A stretch of DNA of 64,000 nucleotides, taken from positions 1,674,001 through 1,738,000 of the forward strand of contig CAWUFE020000007.1 of the NCBI GenBank assembly GCA_963921345.3. Reading direction: 5' to 3'. Below are positions 1 to 10,625 of the stretch, piece after piece. The DNA comes from Hoeflea_A sp963921345. GTDB lineage: Bacteria > Pseudomonadota > Alphaproteobacteria > Rhizobiales > Rhizobiaceae. The position numbers and the translations under genes were made by a program. The notes below the pieces were generated by a model that was given only the letters and a program-made list of their open reading frames with translations, had not been told where the DNA came from and did no database searches. Position 1 is the stretch's first letter, and every line of letters starts with the position of its first letter.

Positions 1-1029
1 CGCGGTCCTCTGAACCTGATCACCGATGTCGATGGTCTGCTTGTCGGAAACGCCGACGACGAGAAACTGAAATCCGGGACAACGGCGATTCTTTTCGAAA
101 AGAGCGCGACGGCCGCGGTCCAGGTACTCGGTGGTGCGCCGGGAACCCGGGAAACCGATTTGCTGGAGCCGCACAACAGCGTCGAAGCCATCGACGCGCT
201 GGTTCTGTCCGGCGGTTCCGCGTTCGGCATCGATGCCGGATCGGGCGTTCAGGCGGCCCTGCACGAACGGGGAATCGGCTTCGAAGTGGGACCGCATCGC
301 ATTCCGCTGGTGCCGGCAGCCATCCTGTTCGACCTCGCCAATGGCGGCGACAAGGACTGGGGACGCTATTCGCCCTATCGGGAGCTCGGCTACCGGGCGG
401 CGCAGAACGCCGGCCGGAACTTCGAACTCGGCACTGCCGGCGCCGGCGCCGGAGCGCTGACGGCGGGTCTCAAGGGCGGTCTCGGCTCTGCCTCGCTTCG
501 GCTCGATAACGGCACGACGATCGGCGCGCTGGTCGCGGTCAACTCGATCGGCACGGCCAATATCGCCGGCGGCCCGCATTTCTGGGCCGCTCCGTTCGAA
601 CTGGAGCGCGAGTTCGGCGGCCTCGGCTATCCGCATCCCATCCCCGAAGCCGCGACGGACGTACGGCTCAAATTTCGCGATGTCGTGCCGGTGGACGGCC
701 ACGCCGACCTCGCCAACACCACGATCGCCGTCGTCGCCACCGACGCGGTGCTGAGCAAGGCAGAAGCCAAACGCTTGGCGATCGCCTCCCATGACGGCCT
801 CAGCCGGGCGATCTGGCCGGCGCACACGCCATCGGATGGCGATCTCGTCTTTGCCGCTGCCACGGGCAGCAAGCAGGTGCGGCCCGGTCCCGGCGGCTTT
901 ACCGACCTGTGCGCCGCCGCGTCAGCCGTCATGGCGCGGGCGATCGCCCGCGGCGTCTACGAGGCAACGACTGCCGATGGCGACATCATGCCGGCCTGGC
1001 GCAGCGCCTATGCAAGCCTAATCAAGTGA
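1..1029 (+). CDS. P1 family peptidase (DmpA-like, S58), 5' partial
   Basis: The reading frame is open from the first base of the window, so the N-terminus is missing; the visible part is 342 codons ending in TGA. Conserved blocks of the DmpA/P1 aminopeptidase family are visible: LVLSGGSAFG near the start and the Gly/Ala-rich stretch AGAGAGALTAGLKGG, which surrounds the self-processing site where the N-terminal nucleophile is generated in this Ntn-hydrolase-like fold. Members cleave N-terminal residues or small amides, often beta-amino or D-amino peptides, but the substrate cannot be predicted here. The rpe gene follows 25 bp downstream on the same strand, so the two may be cotranscribed. An internal ATG at 160 would give a shorter product, but homology-like sequence continues upstream of it. 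Confidence 0.85.
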   Translation, partial: RGPLNLITDVDGLLVGNADDEKLKSGTTAILFEKSATAAVQVLGGAPGTRETDLLEPHNSVEAIDALVLSGGSAFGIDAGSGVQAALHERGIGFEVGPHRIPLVPAAILFDLANGGDKDWGRYSPYRELGYRAAQNAGRNFELGTAGAGAGALTAGLKGGLGSASLRLDNGTTIGALVAVNSIGTANIAGGPHFWAAPFELEREFGGLGYPHPIPEAATDVRLKFRDVVPVDGHADLANTTIAVVATDAVLSKAEAKRLAIASHDGLSRAIWPAHTPSDGDLVFAAATGSKQVRPGPGGFTDLCAAASAVMARAIARGVYEATTADGDIMPAWRSAYASLIK

Positions 1030-1054
1030 CCCGCCCGAACAACTGGAGCTCTTC

Positions 1055-1729
1055 ATGAACCGTCCCGTCAAGATCGCGCCATCGATCCTCGCCTCGGACT
1101 ACGCGCGGCTTGGTGAGGAGGTCCGGGATGTCATCGCGGCGGGTGCCGACTGGATCCATCTCGACGTAATGGACGGGCACTTCGTGCCCAACATTTCCTA
1201 CGGTCCGGACGTCATCAAGGCGCTGCGGCCGCATACCGACGCGACCTTCGACTGTCACTTGATGATCTCGCCGTGCGATCCCTATCTCGGTGCCTTCGCG
1301 GCGGCTGGCTCCGACATCATAACCGTGCATGCGGAAGCCAGTTCGCATCTTCACCGCTCGCTGCAGGCCATTCGCGCCCTCGGAAAGAAGGCCGGCGTGT
1401 CCCTCAATCCGGCGACCCCGGAAAGCGTCCTCGAATATGTCCTGGACGAGCTGGATCTGATTCTCGTCATGAGCGTGAATCCGGGATTCGGCGGTCAGAA
1501 ATTCATTGACGCCACCGTCGAAAAGGCGCGCCGCATCAATGCGTTGATCGGCGACCGTCCGATCGACCTCGAGATCGATGGCGGAATCACTCCCGAAACG
1601 GCCCCAGCCGCCGCAGCCGCCGGTGTGAACGTCTTCGTCGCCGGGTCGGCGGTTTTCAAGGGCGACGGGATCGAAGCTTACAGGACCAATATCGCCGCGA
1701 TCCGGAATGCCGCGATCAACGCCCGATAG
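1055..1729 (+). CDS. rpe: Ribulose-phosphate 3-epimerase
   Basis: This 224-residue cytosolic enzyme interconverts ribulose-5-phosphate and xylulose-5-phosphate in the pentose phosphate pathway. The TIM-barrel signatures are present: APSILASDYARLGEEV at the N-terminus, HLDVMDGHFVPNISYGP (metal-binding His and catalytic Asp), MSVNPGFGGQKFI with the phosphate/substrate loop, and EIDGGI carrying the second catalytic Asp. The length is normal for the family. The ATG at 1055 is preceded by the purine-rich GGAGCTC a few bases upstream. The downstream membrane-protein frame begins inside the last codons, suggesting translational coupling. Confidence 0.95.
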   Translation: MNRPVKIAPSILASDYARLGEEVRDVIAAGADWIHLDVMDGHFVPNISYGPDVIKALRPHTDATFDCHLMISPCDPYLGAFAAAGSDIITVHAEASSHLHRSLQAIRALGKKAGVSLNPATPESVLEYVLDELDLILVMSVNPGFGGQKFIDATVEKARRINALIGDRPIDLEIDGGITPETAPAAAAAGVNVFVAGSAVFKGDGIEAYRTNIAAIRNAAINAR

Positions 1730-2237
1730 CCGGGCCAGCACCGACTCGATCCGCGGTCGGCTGGCGAAAGCACTACCGCCCTTGCGAACGGCTCTCTTCG
1801 GCGCCCTTTGGTGGGGAGCGGCGATGACCGCCAGCTTATGGATCGGCCTATATCTGCAGGTCGACGGCTTGACCGCCCATCGAACGGCCCTCGCCGGCCT
1901 ATATTTCGCCGGCGGTGCGCTGGCCTTTCCGATTGCCCTGTTTGCCGCTCGCTTCGCCGGCCTGAAGAGGTCGGCCGAAATCCGCTTCGCGGCGTCCCTC
2001 GTGGCCCTGGCGGGGACGACGCTGGGCCTGACGTCCGGGATGTATGTGCTGATTTTCTGGAACTTCCATGCGCAATCGCACGGCGAATTCCTGACTCCGG
2101 CATGGCTTGTTCACTTCGCCTATGCCGGTACAGGAGCGCTCTATCAGTTCGCCGTCATCGGAACCCGCCTCTACCTGCCGCTTGGCATTGTCGTGCTGCT
2201 GGCATCGAGCGTCTGGATGGCGCGGCGCATCCGTTGA
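1707..2237 (+). CDS. Small integral membrane protein of unknown function
   Basis: I do not recognise a family. The 176-residue product has a basic, Ser/Pro-rich N-terminus of about 25 residues followed by roughly four hydrophobic helices (about residues 30-52, 62-83, 91-118 and 150-170), with a short basic end WMARRIR. That is consistent with a small inner-membrane protein. The frame starts 23 bp inside the end of rpe and stops 88 bp before purB, so it would be read from the rpe transcript. The start is uncertain because no convincing ribosome binding site is visible, and the first ATG was chosen for that reason. The hydrophobic pattern in this frame supports a real gene. Confidence 0.6.
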   Translation: MPRSTPDSRASTDSIRGRLAKALPPLRTALFGALWWGAAMTASLWIGLYLQVDGLTAHRTALAGLYFAGGALAFPIALFAARFAGLKRSAEIRFAASLVALAGTTLGLTSGMYVLIFWNFHAQSHGEFLTPAWLVHFAYAGTGALYQFAVIGTRLYLPLGIVVLLASSVWMARRIR

Positions 2238-2325
2238 GATTGGCGGCGATCTCTGCTAGCAGGAGCCCGCATCGACGGTTTCCGCAAACCGCCCTCCCCG
2301 AGTCGCCGCAACCCGAGTTTCATAC

Positions 2326-3639
2326 ATGATCCCCCGCTATTCACGCCCCGACATGGTCGCGATCTGGTCGCCGGAATCGAAGTTCCGGATCTGGTTCGAA
2401 ATCGAGGCCCATGCCTGCGACGCACTGGCGGAGCTCGGCGTCATCCCGAAATCGGCGGCGGAAACGATCTGGCAGAAGGGCGGAGCCGCGACTTTCGACA
2501 TTGCCCGCATCGACGAAATCGAAAGCGTCACCAAGCACGATGTCATCGCCTTTCTGACCCATCTGGCGGAAATCATAGGTCCCGACGCCCGCTTCGTCCA
2601 TCAGGGCATGACTTCGTCGGACGTGCTCGACACCTGCTTCAACGTCCAGCTGACCAGGGCCACCGACATTCTGCTGCAGGATCTCGACGCGCTGCTTGCC
2701 GCCCTCAAGCGGCGGGCGCTCGAGCACCGCGACACCGTGACCATCGGCCGCAGCCACGGCATTCACGCCGAACCGACGACCTTCGGCGTCAAGCTCGCAC
2801 AGGCCTATGCCGAATTCGAGCGCTGCCGCGAGCGGCTCGTTGCCGCCCGGGCGGAGATCGCAACCTGCGCCATCTCGGGCGCCGTCGGCACCTTCGCCAA
2901 CATCGACCCGCGGGTCGAGGAGCACGTCGCCAGCGCGATGGGCCTCGTCGCCGAACCGGTTTCGACCCAGGTCATCCCGCGCGACCGTCATGCCATGTAT
3001 TTCGCCACTCTCGCCGTCATTGCCTCGTCCGTCGAGCGCCTGGCCATCGAAATCAGGCACTTGCAGCGGACCGAAGTTCTGGAGGCGGAGGAATATTTCT
3101 CGCCCGGCCAGAAGGGTTCATCGGCCATGCCGCACAAGCGCAATCCGGTGCTGACCGAAAACCTGACCGGCCTTGCCCGCATGGTACGTTCCTATGCCCA
3201 GCCCGCCATGGAAAACGTGACGCTGTGGCACGAGCGGGACATTTCCCATTCATCGGTCGAGAGAATGATCGGGCCGGATGCCACCATCACCCTGGATTTC
3301 GCCCTTGCCCGCCTCACCGGCGTGGTCGACAAGCTGCTCGTCTATCCGGAAAACATGATGGCGAATCTCGACCGCTATCGCGGCCTGGTGCATTCGCAGC
3401 GCGTGTTGCTGGCACTGACACAGGCCGGTGTCAGCCGCGAGGACGCCTATCGCCTGGTGCAGCGCAACGCCATGAAGGTGTGGGAGAAAGGCCGGGATTT
3501 CCTTGCCGAGCTGCTCGCCGACGACGAGGTCCGTGCGGCCCTTTCGGAGGAGCAGCTTCGGGAAAAATTCGACCTTGGCTATCACACCAAGCATGTCGAC
3601 ACGATCTTCCGCCGCGTCTTCGGGCCCGAGGTCGAGTAA
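2326..3639 (+). CDS. purB: Adenylosuccinate lyase
   Basis: This 437-residue enzyme of the fumarase/aspartase superfamily acts twice in purine synthesis: it converts SAICAR to AICAR plus fumarate, and adenylosuccinate to AMP plus fumarate. The superfamily signature loop GSSAMPHKRNP is present at about residues 265-275, the conserved TSSDVLDT block near residue 97, and the catalytic-His region GRSHGIHAEPTTFG near residue 141. The N-terminus (MIPRYSRPDMVAIWS) is the canonical bacterial start. It lies in the same direction as purC and the purSQL genes further down, but other genes separate it from them. Confidence 0.96.
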   Translation: MIPRYSRPDMVAIWSPESKFRIWFEIEAHACDALAELGVIPKSAAETIWQKGGAATFDIARIDEIESVTKHDVIAFLTHLAEIIGPDARFVHQGMTSSDVLDTCFNVQLTRATDILLQDLDALLAALKRRALEHRDTVTIGRSHGIHAEPTTFGVKLAQAYAEFERCRERLVAARAEIATCAISGAVGTFANIDPRVEEHVASAMGLVAEPVSTQVIPRDRHAMYFATLAVIASSVERLAIEIRHLQRTEVLEAEEYFSPGQKGSSAMPHKRNPVLTENLTGLARMVRSYAQPAMENVTLWHERDISHSSVERMIGPDATITLDFALARLTGVVDKLLVYPENMMANLDRYRGLVHSQRVLLALTQAGVSREDAYRLVQRNAMKVWEKGRDFLAELLADDEVRAALSEEQLREKFDLGYHTKHVDTIFRRVFGPEVE

Positions 3640-3665
3640 CGCGTTCAAGAGTTGGGTGTTCAGCG

Positions 3666-4220
3666 ATGAAGGCGTCCGAAGCCGACATTCTGATGGTGAC
3701 CGGATACAAGAATTCCGGCCCGGATCACTGGCAGAGCCGCTGGCAGGCCAAACTGTCGACCGCGCGGCGCGTCGAGCAGGAGTCCTGGGAAAAACCGGTT
3801 CGCGAAGCGTGGGTGGAGCGCATTGCCGATGCGGTCAACGAGGCTGAGCGCCCGACCGTCATCGTCGCCCATTCGCTCGGCGCGGCCGCGGCAATTCAAG
3901 CCATTCCGCTCTTCGAGCGCCAGGTCGCCGGCGCCTTTTTGGTTGCGCCGCCCGATGTCGCCAATCCGAGGATCCGTCCCAAGCACCTGATGACGTTCGG
4001 CCCCTACCCGACCGACCCCCTGCCGTTTCCGGCGACGGTGATAGCCAGCCGCAACGACCCCTATTGCGACCAGGAAGTCGCCGACGACATCGCGGCCTCG
4101 TGGGGCGCCCTGTTCATGGATGCTGGGGAAGCAGGCCACATCAATGCCGAATCGGGGTTCGGGCCGTGGCCGGAGGGTCTGATGGTGTTCGCCCGTTTTC
4201 TCGGGCGCCTCGACCGATAG
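3666..4220 (+). CDS. RBBP9/YdeN-type alpha/beta serine hydrolase
   Basis: This is a 184-residue small alpha/beta hydrolase of the RBBP9/YdeN group. The start MKASEADILMVTGYKNSGPDHWQ is typical of the family, the nucleophile elbow is AHSLGAAA, and the C-terminal catalytic block is DAGEAGHINAESGFGPWPEG with the His. The acid residue probably sits in the ASRNDPYCD segment. The substrate is unknown for most bacterial members. The gene begins 26 bp after purB; an overlapping upstream extension exists in this frame, but the ATG at 3666 fits the family start. A strong hairpin follows the stop. Confidence 0.85.
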   Translation: MKASEADILMVTGYKNSGPDHWQSRWQAKLSTARRVEQESWEKPVREAWVERIADAVNEAERPTVIVAHSLGAAAAIQAIPLFERQVAGAFLVAPPDVANPRIRPKHLMTFGPYPTDPLPFPATVIASRNDPYCDQEVADDIAASWGALFMDAGEAGHINAESGFGPWPEGLMVFARFLGRLDR

Positions 4221-4223
4221 GCG

Positions 4224-4252
4224 CGAGCCTTCGCGCTCAGCGCGAAGGCTCG
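4224..4252. terminator. Perfect 13-bp hairpin between convergent genes
   Basis: A 13-bp perfect inverted repeat (stem arms 4224-4236 and 4240-4252) with a 3-nt loop lies between the convergent hydrolase and ATPase-inhibitor genes. It has no strong T-run on either side, so it is either a bidirectional terminator or a transcript-stabilising 3' hairpin. Confidence 0.45.
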
Positions 4253-4265
4253 AAAATCGATACCG

Positions 4266-4586
4266 CTACTCGGAAATCACCTGCTCCATGGCGGTCTTCA
4301 TCAGCTCGTCCATGGTGCGGCGAAGCTGATGGTCGGACTGATCGACGCCGGCAGCATCGAAATCGCCCCGCACCTTGCGGAACACGTCCTGATCGCCGGC
4401 TTCTTCGAAATCGGCGAGGACCACCTGTTTGGCGTACTCTTCCGCCTCTTCACCCTCCTTGCCCAGCAATTCGGCGGCCCACAGGCCCAGCAGCTTGTTG
4501 CGGCGGGCCTCCGCCTTGAACCGCAGTTCCTCATCATGGGCAAATTTGTTTTCGTAGGCTTCGCTACGGTCGTCCATGCCGCTCAT
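4266..4586 (-). CDS. ATPase inhibitor subunit zeta (DUF1476)
   Basis: This 106-residue acidic helical protein matches the alphaproteobacterial DUF1476 family, whose characterised members (zeta subunit of Paracoccus) bind F1-ATPase and block its hydrolytic rotation. The diagnostic N-terminal block DRSEAYENKFAHDEELRFKA is present, followed by RNKLLGLWAAELLG and a four-helix C-terminal part. The ATG at 4586 has a good ribosome binding site (GGAGA, about 8 nt upstream). It stands alone on the minus strand between plus-strand genes. This family is essentially restricted to Alphaproteobacteria, which supports the taxonomic call. Confidence 0.9.
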   Translation of the reverse strand: MSGMDDRSEAYENKFAHDEELRFKAEARRNKLLGLWAAELLGKEGEEAEEYAKQVVLADFEEAGDQDVFRKVRGDFDAAGVDQSDHQLRRTMDELMKTAMEQVISE

Positions 4587-4841
4587 ATTCAGTTCTCCTG
4601 GACCTTCATTCCATCACACAGCTTTACGGAGTCAAATACCGCTCAATTTCGTCCTGTAAACCAAAAGCGCGGAAAAAGATCAATCGCTGCTGCGGACGCA
4701 GGCACATTATCGTCTGAATTCGGCAAAAATGAAGACGCGCGCCGATTGTGAAACGGTGCGGTTTCCGTTAGAGCAACAGCTACGCAACTCACCAAATGCC
4801 ATGCAGACCCCTTTGATCGGGCTGCACAGACAGAGAAAACC

Positions 4842-5606
4842 ATGAATCGTCGCCGCCGCATCTATGAGGGCAAGGCCAAAGTTCTTTACGAAGGCCCCGA
4901 GCCCGGGACACTGATCCAGTTTTTCAAGGACGACGCCACCGCGTTCAACAAGAAAAAACACGATGTCGTGGAAGGCAAAGGTGTCCTGAACAACCGCATC
5001 TCGGAGTACATTTTCGAGAATCTCAACCGGATCGGCATCCCCACCCATTTCATCAAGCGCATGAACATGCGCGAGCAGCTGATCAAGGAAGTCGAGATCA
5101 TTCCGCTGGAAGTGGTCGTGCGCAACGTCGCCGCCGGCCAGCTTGCCAAGCGGCTGGGCATCGAGGAAGGCACCATGCTGCCGCGCTCGATCATCGAATT
5201 CTACTACAAGGCCGACCAGCTCGACGATCCGATGGTCTCCGAAGAGCACATCACAGCCTTCGGCTGGGCAAGCCCGCAGGAGATCGACGACATCATGGCG
5301 CTGGCCATCCGCGTCAACGATTTCCTTTCCGGTCTGTTCCTCGGCGTCGGCATCCAGCTGGTCGACTTCAAGATCGAATGCGGCCGCCTGTTCGAGGGCG
5401 ACATGATGCGCATCGTCGTCGCCGACGAGATTTCCCCGGACAGTTGCCGCCTGTGGGACATCGAGACCAACGACAAGCTCGACAAGGACCGGTTCCGCCG
5501 CGATCTCGGCGGCCTGGTCGAAGCCTATCAGGAGGTCGCGCGCCGGCTGGGAATCGTCAACCAGAACGAGCCGCCGCGCGGCACCGGCACGGTGCTGGTC
5601 AAGTAG
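4842..5606 (+). CDS. purC: Phosphoribosylaminoimidazole-succinocarboxamide synthase
   Basis: SAICAR synthase of 254 residues; it ligates aspartate to CAIR using ATP in purine biosynthesis. The N-terminal strand-loop RIYEGKAKVLYEGPEPGTLIQFFKDDATAFN is characteristic and contains the ATP-binding glycine-rich turn. IPLEVVVRNVAAGQLAKRLG and SPDSCRLWDIETNDKLDKDRF are further family blocks. It is followed after 19 bp by purS, the usual order in this group. A 255-bp intergenic region upstream presumably carries its promoter. Confidence 0.96.
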   Translation: MNRRRRIYEGKAKVLYEGPEPGTLIQFFKDDATAFNKKKHDVVEGKGVLNNRISEYIFENLNRIGIPTHFIKRMNMREQLIKEVEIIPLEVVVRNVAAGQLAKRLGIEEGTMLPRSIIEFYYKADQLDDPMVSEEHITAFGWASPQEIDDIMALAIRVNDFLSGLFLGVGIQLVDFKIECGRLFEGDMMRIVVADEISPDSCRLWDIETNDKLDKDRFRRDLGGLVEAYQEVARRLGIVNQNEPPRGTGTVLVK

Positions 5607-5625
5607 AGCCGACGGGAGCAGCGAA

Positions 5626-5868
5626 GTGATCAGGGCACGCGTCACGGTGACACTGAAGAACGGCGTCCTCGACCCGCAGGGCAAGGCCATCGAGGGCGCG
5701 CTCGGCACTCTCGGTTTCGACGGCGTCGATCAGGTGCGTCAGGGCAAGGTGTTCGATATCGAGTTGACCAGTGCCGACCGGAACCTGGCCGAGCAGGAAA
5801 TCGCGGACATGTGCGAAAAACTGCTCGCCAACACGGTGATCGAAGACTACGCCGTCGACATCCTCTAA
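5626..5868 (+). CDS. purS: Phosphoribosylformylglycinamidine synthase subunit PurS
   Basis: This 80-residue subunit bridges PurQ and PurL in the three-part FGAM synthase and helps channel ammonia. The typical start MIRARVTVTLKNGVLDPQGKAIEGAL and the end CEKLLANTVIEDYAVDIL are present. It follows purC by 19 bp. The start codon appears to be GTG, preceded by GGGAGCAG. Its stop codon overlaps the stop of the convergent tryptophan dioxygenase gene by 4 bp. Confidence 0.95.
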   Translation: MIRARVTVTLKNGVLDPQGKAIEGALGTLGFDGVDQVRQGKVFDIELTSADRNLAEQEIADMCEKLLANTVIEDYAVDIL

Positions 5869-6701
5869 AGCTGGGTACGCACGGCCCACAATTCCGGGAA
5901 GAACGTGCGGTCGAGCGCCGTCTTCAGAAAGCCGACGCCGGACGACCCGCCGGTCCCCTTCTTGTGCCCGATGATGCGCTCGACGGTCTTCATGTGACGG
6001 AACCGCCACTGCTGGAAATGATCCTCGACATCGACCAGTTCTTCGGCCAGCTCGTAGAGTTCGAAGTGCTTTTCAGGTTCCCGGTAGATTTGCATCCAGA
6101 CATTGGACAACGCGTCGCTGAAGACGTGGCTCTGTGAGAAATCGCGCTTCAGCAACGCGTCCGGCAAGTCGAAACCGTGTCGCGCGACCAGCGCGATGGA
6201 CTCGTCGTAGATGCTCGGTGCCTCGAATGCCGCCTGCAGGCGCTCATAGATCTCCGGTCGGTGCTTGTGCGGCATGAGCATGCGCGGGTCCTTGGCCCCC
6301 AGCAGGATCTCCACCAGCCGGTACTGGTAGGACTGAAAGCCGGAGGCCTGCCCCAGCGTGTCGCGGAAGGTCAGATAGTCGGACGGGGTCATGGTGGACA
6401 GCACATCCCAGGCGGTGACCAGCTGCTCCTGGACGCGCGACACCCGGGCCAGCGCCTTGAAGGCGATACCGGCCTTGTCCTCGCGCAGGTTGGCCATGGC
6501 GAATTCCAGCTCGTGGATGATCAGGTTCAGCCACAGCTCCTGCACGTGGTGGACGATGATGAACAGGGTCTCGTCCTGCTTGTCGCTGAGCGGCGCCTGA
6601 GCCGACAGCAGCGTATCGAGCTTCAGGTAGTCGCCATAGGACATCCGCTTCTCGAAATCGAGCGCCATGTCCTTTTCGACGCGGCTGTGTCCGCTGCTCA
6701 T
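5865..6701 (-). CDS. kynA: Tryptophan 2,3-dioxygenase
   Basis: A 278-residue heme enzyme that opens the indole ring of tryptophan to N-formylkynurenine, the first step of the kynurenine pathway. Family blocks seen: MSYGDYLKLDTLLSAQ near the N-terminus, FIIVHHVQELWLNLIIHELE (active-site helix with the conserved His), and the C-terminal GTGGSSGVGFL loop, which covers the substrate and is diagnostic for TDO. The gene sits on the opposite strand between purS and purQ, converging on purS with overlapping stop codons. No other kynurenine gene is visible in the window, so it stands alone here. Confidence 0.93.
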   Translation of the reverse strand: MSSGHSRVEKDMALDFEKRMSYGDYLKLDTLLSAQAPLSDKQDETLFIIVHHVQELWLNLIIHELEFAMANLREDKAGIAFKALARVSRVQEQLVTAWDVLSTMTPSDYLTFRDTLGQASGFQSYQYRLVEILLGAKDPRMLMPHKHRPEIYERLQAAFEAPSIYDESIALVARHGFDLPDALLKRDFSQSHVFSDALSNVWMQIYREPEKHFELYELAEELVDVEDHFQQWRFRHMKTVERIIGHKKGTGGSSGVGFLKTALDRTFFPELWAVRTQL

Positions 6702-6900
6702 CGGTTCGCTCCTTTCGATGCACCGCCAATCGCTTCCCGCACGAGGTCATGTCCCGCGGGTCGCCCGGTATTTATTTTAAGCCTAAACTAACTGCAGGGT
6801 AGATGGCTTTGGATTGCTTGGCAACAGCTATCGCAATTCACCGGCACATGGGCTACAAGGGCCGCGAAATCCCGACACCAAAGCTGGCGAAACGGCGTTC

Positions 6901-7569
6901 ATGAAATCCGCAGTTCTTCTTCTTCCCGGCCTCAACCGCGACAGGGACATGATCGCTGCGCTGACCAAGATCTCGGGCACGCCGCCGGTGACCGTGTGGC
7001 AGACCGAGACCGAGATCCCGGATGTCGATCTGATCGTCATCCCCGGCGGCTTCTCCTATGGCGACTATCTTCGCTGCGGGGCTATTGCCGCCCGCATGCC
7101 GGTGCTTGATGCGGTGCGCAGGAAGGCCGAACAGGGCGTGCGCATTATCGGCGTCTGCAACGGCTTCCAGATCCTGGTCGAAGCCGGCCTCCTGCCCGGC
7201 GCGCTGATGCGCAACGCCTCCCTGAAATTCGTCTGCCGTCAGGTCGAGCTGGAGGTCGTCAACGCCGCGACCGTCTTCACCAACCAATACGACGAAGGCG
7301 ACGTCATCGCCTGCCCTGTCGCCCATCATGACGGCAACTATTTCGCCGATTCCGAGACGCTAAAACGGCTGAAGGACAATGGCCAGGTGGTCTTCCGCTA
7401 CGCCAACGGAACCAATCCGAACGGATCGATCGACGACATCGCCGGCATCGTTTCCGAGCGCGGCAACGTGCTCGGCATGATGCCGCATCCGGAGAACCTG
7501 ATAGAGGACGCCCATGGCGGATCCGACGGGCGCGCGCTGTTTGCCGCCGCTCTCGACATTGCGGCCTGA
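6901..7569 (+). CDS. purQ: Phosphoribosylformylglycinamidine synthase subunit PurQ (glutaminase)
   Basis: A 222-residue class I glutamine amidotransferase that feeds ammonia to PurL. The nucleophile elbow GVCNGFQIL carries the catalytic Cys, VIPGGFSYGDYLRCGAIAA is the oxyanion/family block, and GMMPHPENLIE carries the catalytic His-x-Glu. The ATG at 6901 (MKSAVLLLPG) was preferred to an upstream in-frame ATG at 6814 because PurQ proteins begin at this point. Its end overlaps the small lipoprotein frame by about 56 bp. Confidence 0.95.
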   Translation: MKSAVLLLPGLNRDRDMIAALTKISGTPPVTVWQTETEIPDVDLIVIPGGFSYGDYLRCGAIAARMPVLDAVRRKAEQGVRIIGVCNGFQILVEAGLLPGALMRNASLKFVCRQVELEVVNAATVFTNQYDEGDVIACPVAHHDGNYFADSETLKRLKDNGQVVFRYANGTNPNGSIDDIAGIVSERGNVLGMMPHPENLIEDAHGGSDGRALFAAALDIAA

Positions 7570-7987
7570 CAGGACCACGTGGAGCCGGCCGGCCATCGCG
7601 GCCGCATCCGGTCTGGTCGCACTGATGCTTGCCGGCTGCCAGTCGTCGACGCCCGGACCGGGCAGTATCCGGGTGCAGGCTTCCGACCGCGCGTTGCCTG
7701 TCATGGAACGGGTGGCGCTCTCTGCCAGCCGCTGCTGGTTCAAGTCGGGCGGGAACGAGTTTCGGGCCTATCGCCTGGCGCCGGAACTGAGTTCCTATAC
7801 CGGCCGGCCGCGCATCCTGCTGGTTCCGGCCGGGCGGCCGGAGGACCGGCCGCTGGCGGTGATCGAGGCGCAGGGCGATCCAGCTACGGTTCAGGCTTAC
7901 GGCCCGCTGCTGGCCGCACCGCTGGGCAACCGTATTGCCGCCGACGTGCGCAGCTGGACCGCCGGATCGACGAATTGCGCGACCTGA
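7514..7987 (+). CDS. Putative lipoprotein of unknown function
   Basis: A hypothetical product of up to 157 residues carries a lipoprotein signal peptide: a hydrophobic stretch IAAASGLVALMLAGC ending in a lipobox with Cys42, followed by QSSTPGPG. The mature part has no domain I can name. The ATG at 7514 lies inside purQ; a TTG at 7559 would give a more typical signal peptide of about 27 residues, so the start is uncertain. It sits between purQ and purL and stops 25 bp before purL, so it is probably cotranscribed with the FGAM synthase genes despite having no obvious link to purine synthesis. Confidence 0.65.
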   Translation: MADPTGARCLPPLSTLRPDRTTWSRPAIAAASGLVALMLAGCQSSTPGPGSIRVQASDRALPVMERVALSASRCWFKSGGNEFRAYRLAPELSSYTGRPRILLVPAGRPEDRPLAVIEAQGDPATVQAYGPLLAAPLGNRIAADVRSWTAGSTNCAT

Positions 7988-8012
7988 CCGAACAGGACGG
8001 ATATCGAAGCGA

Positions 8013-10244
<2,232 letters not shown>

Positions 10245-10283
10245 CGTCGGGACGGTCAAGAGCAAGAAAACGGGGAGATCGAC

Positions 10284-10517
10284 ATGCCGATGAGCGCCGG
10301 CGACATTGAAGAGATGATCAAGGCCGCCATTCCGGATGCGCAGGTGACCATCCGCGACCTCGCCGGCGACGGCGACCATTATGCGGCTGAAGTGGTCTCC
10401 GAGAGCTTTCGCGGCAAAACCCGCGTGCAGCAGCACCAGATGGTCTATCAGGCCCTGAAGGGCAATATGGGCGACGCGTTGCACGCCCTCGCCCTGCAGA
10501 CCAGCGCACCGGACTGA
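10284..10517 (+). CDS. BolA/IbaG family protein
   Basis: A 77-residue BolA-like protein. It contains the single class II KH-like fold, with family features DLAGDGDHYAAEVVSESFRGKTRVQQHQMVY and the C-terminal block GDALHALALQT. Such proteins partner with monothiol CGFS glutaredoxins in iron-sulfur cluster handling; a CGFS glutaredoxin gene lies 2.1 kb downstream (12641-12979), as is common in Rhizobiales. GGGGAGATCGAC provides a ribosome binding site upstream of the ATG. Confidence 0.88.
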   Translation: MPMSAGDIEEMIKAAIPDAQVTIRDLAGDGDHYAAEVVSESFRGKTRVQQHQMVYQALKGNMGDALHALALQTSAPD

Positions 10518-10590
10518 TCGCCTCCGAACCACGTTCTAAAGACTGCTGAGCCGGGCACACCAACTCGCCTTGGACTTTCGCTTGCGCATT

Positions 10591-10625
10591 CATAAGAAAT
10601 TTCTTATGATAAGATATGTCTTATG
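10591..10625. promoter_or_regulatory. Tandem operator for the ArsR-type regulator
   Basis: A perfect 18-bp palindrome CATAAGAAATTTCTTATG (10591-10608) is followed immediately by a second inverted repeat with arms ATAAGA (10609-10614) and TCTTAT (10619-10624) around a 4-nt centre. The second site overlaps the arsR-type start codon at 10616. The shared half-site ATAAGA and the position imply autorepression by the winged-helix protein encoded just downstream. Confidence 0.7.
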
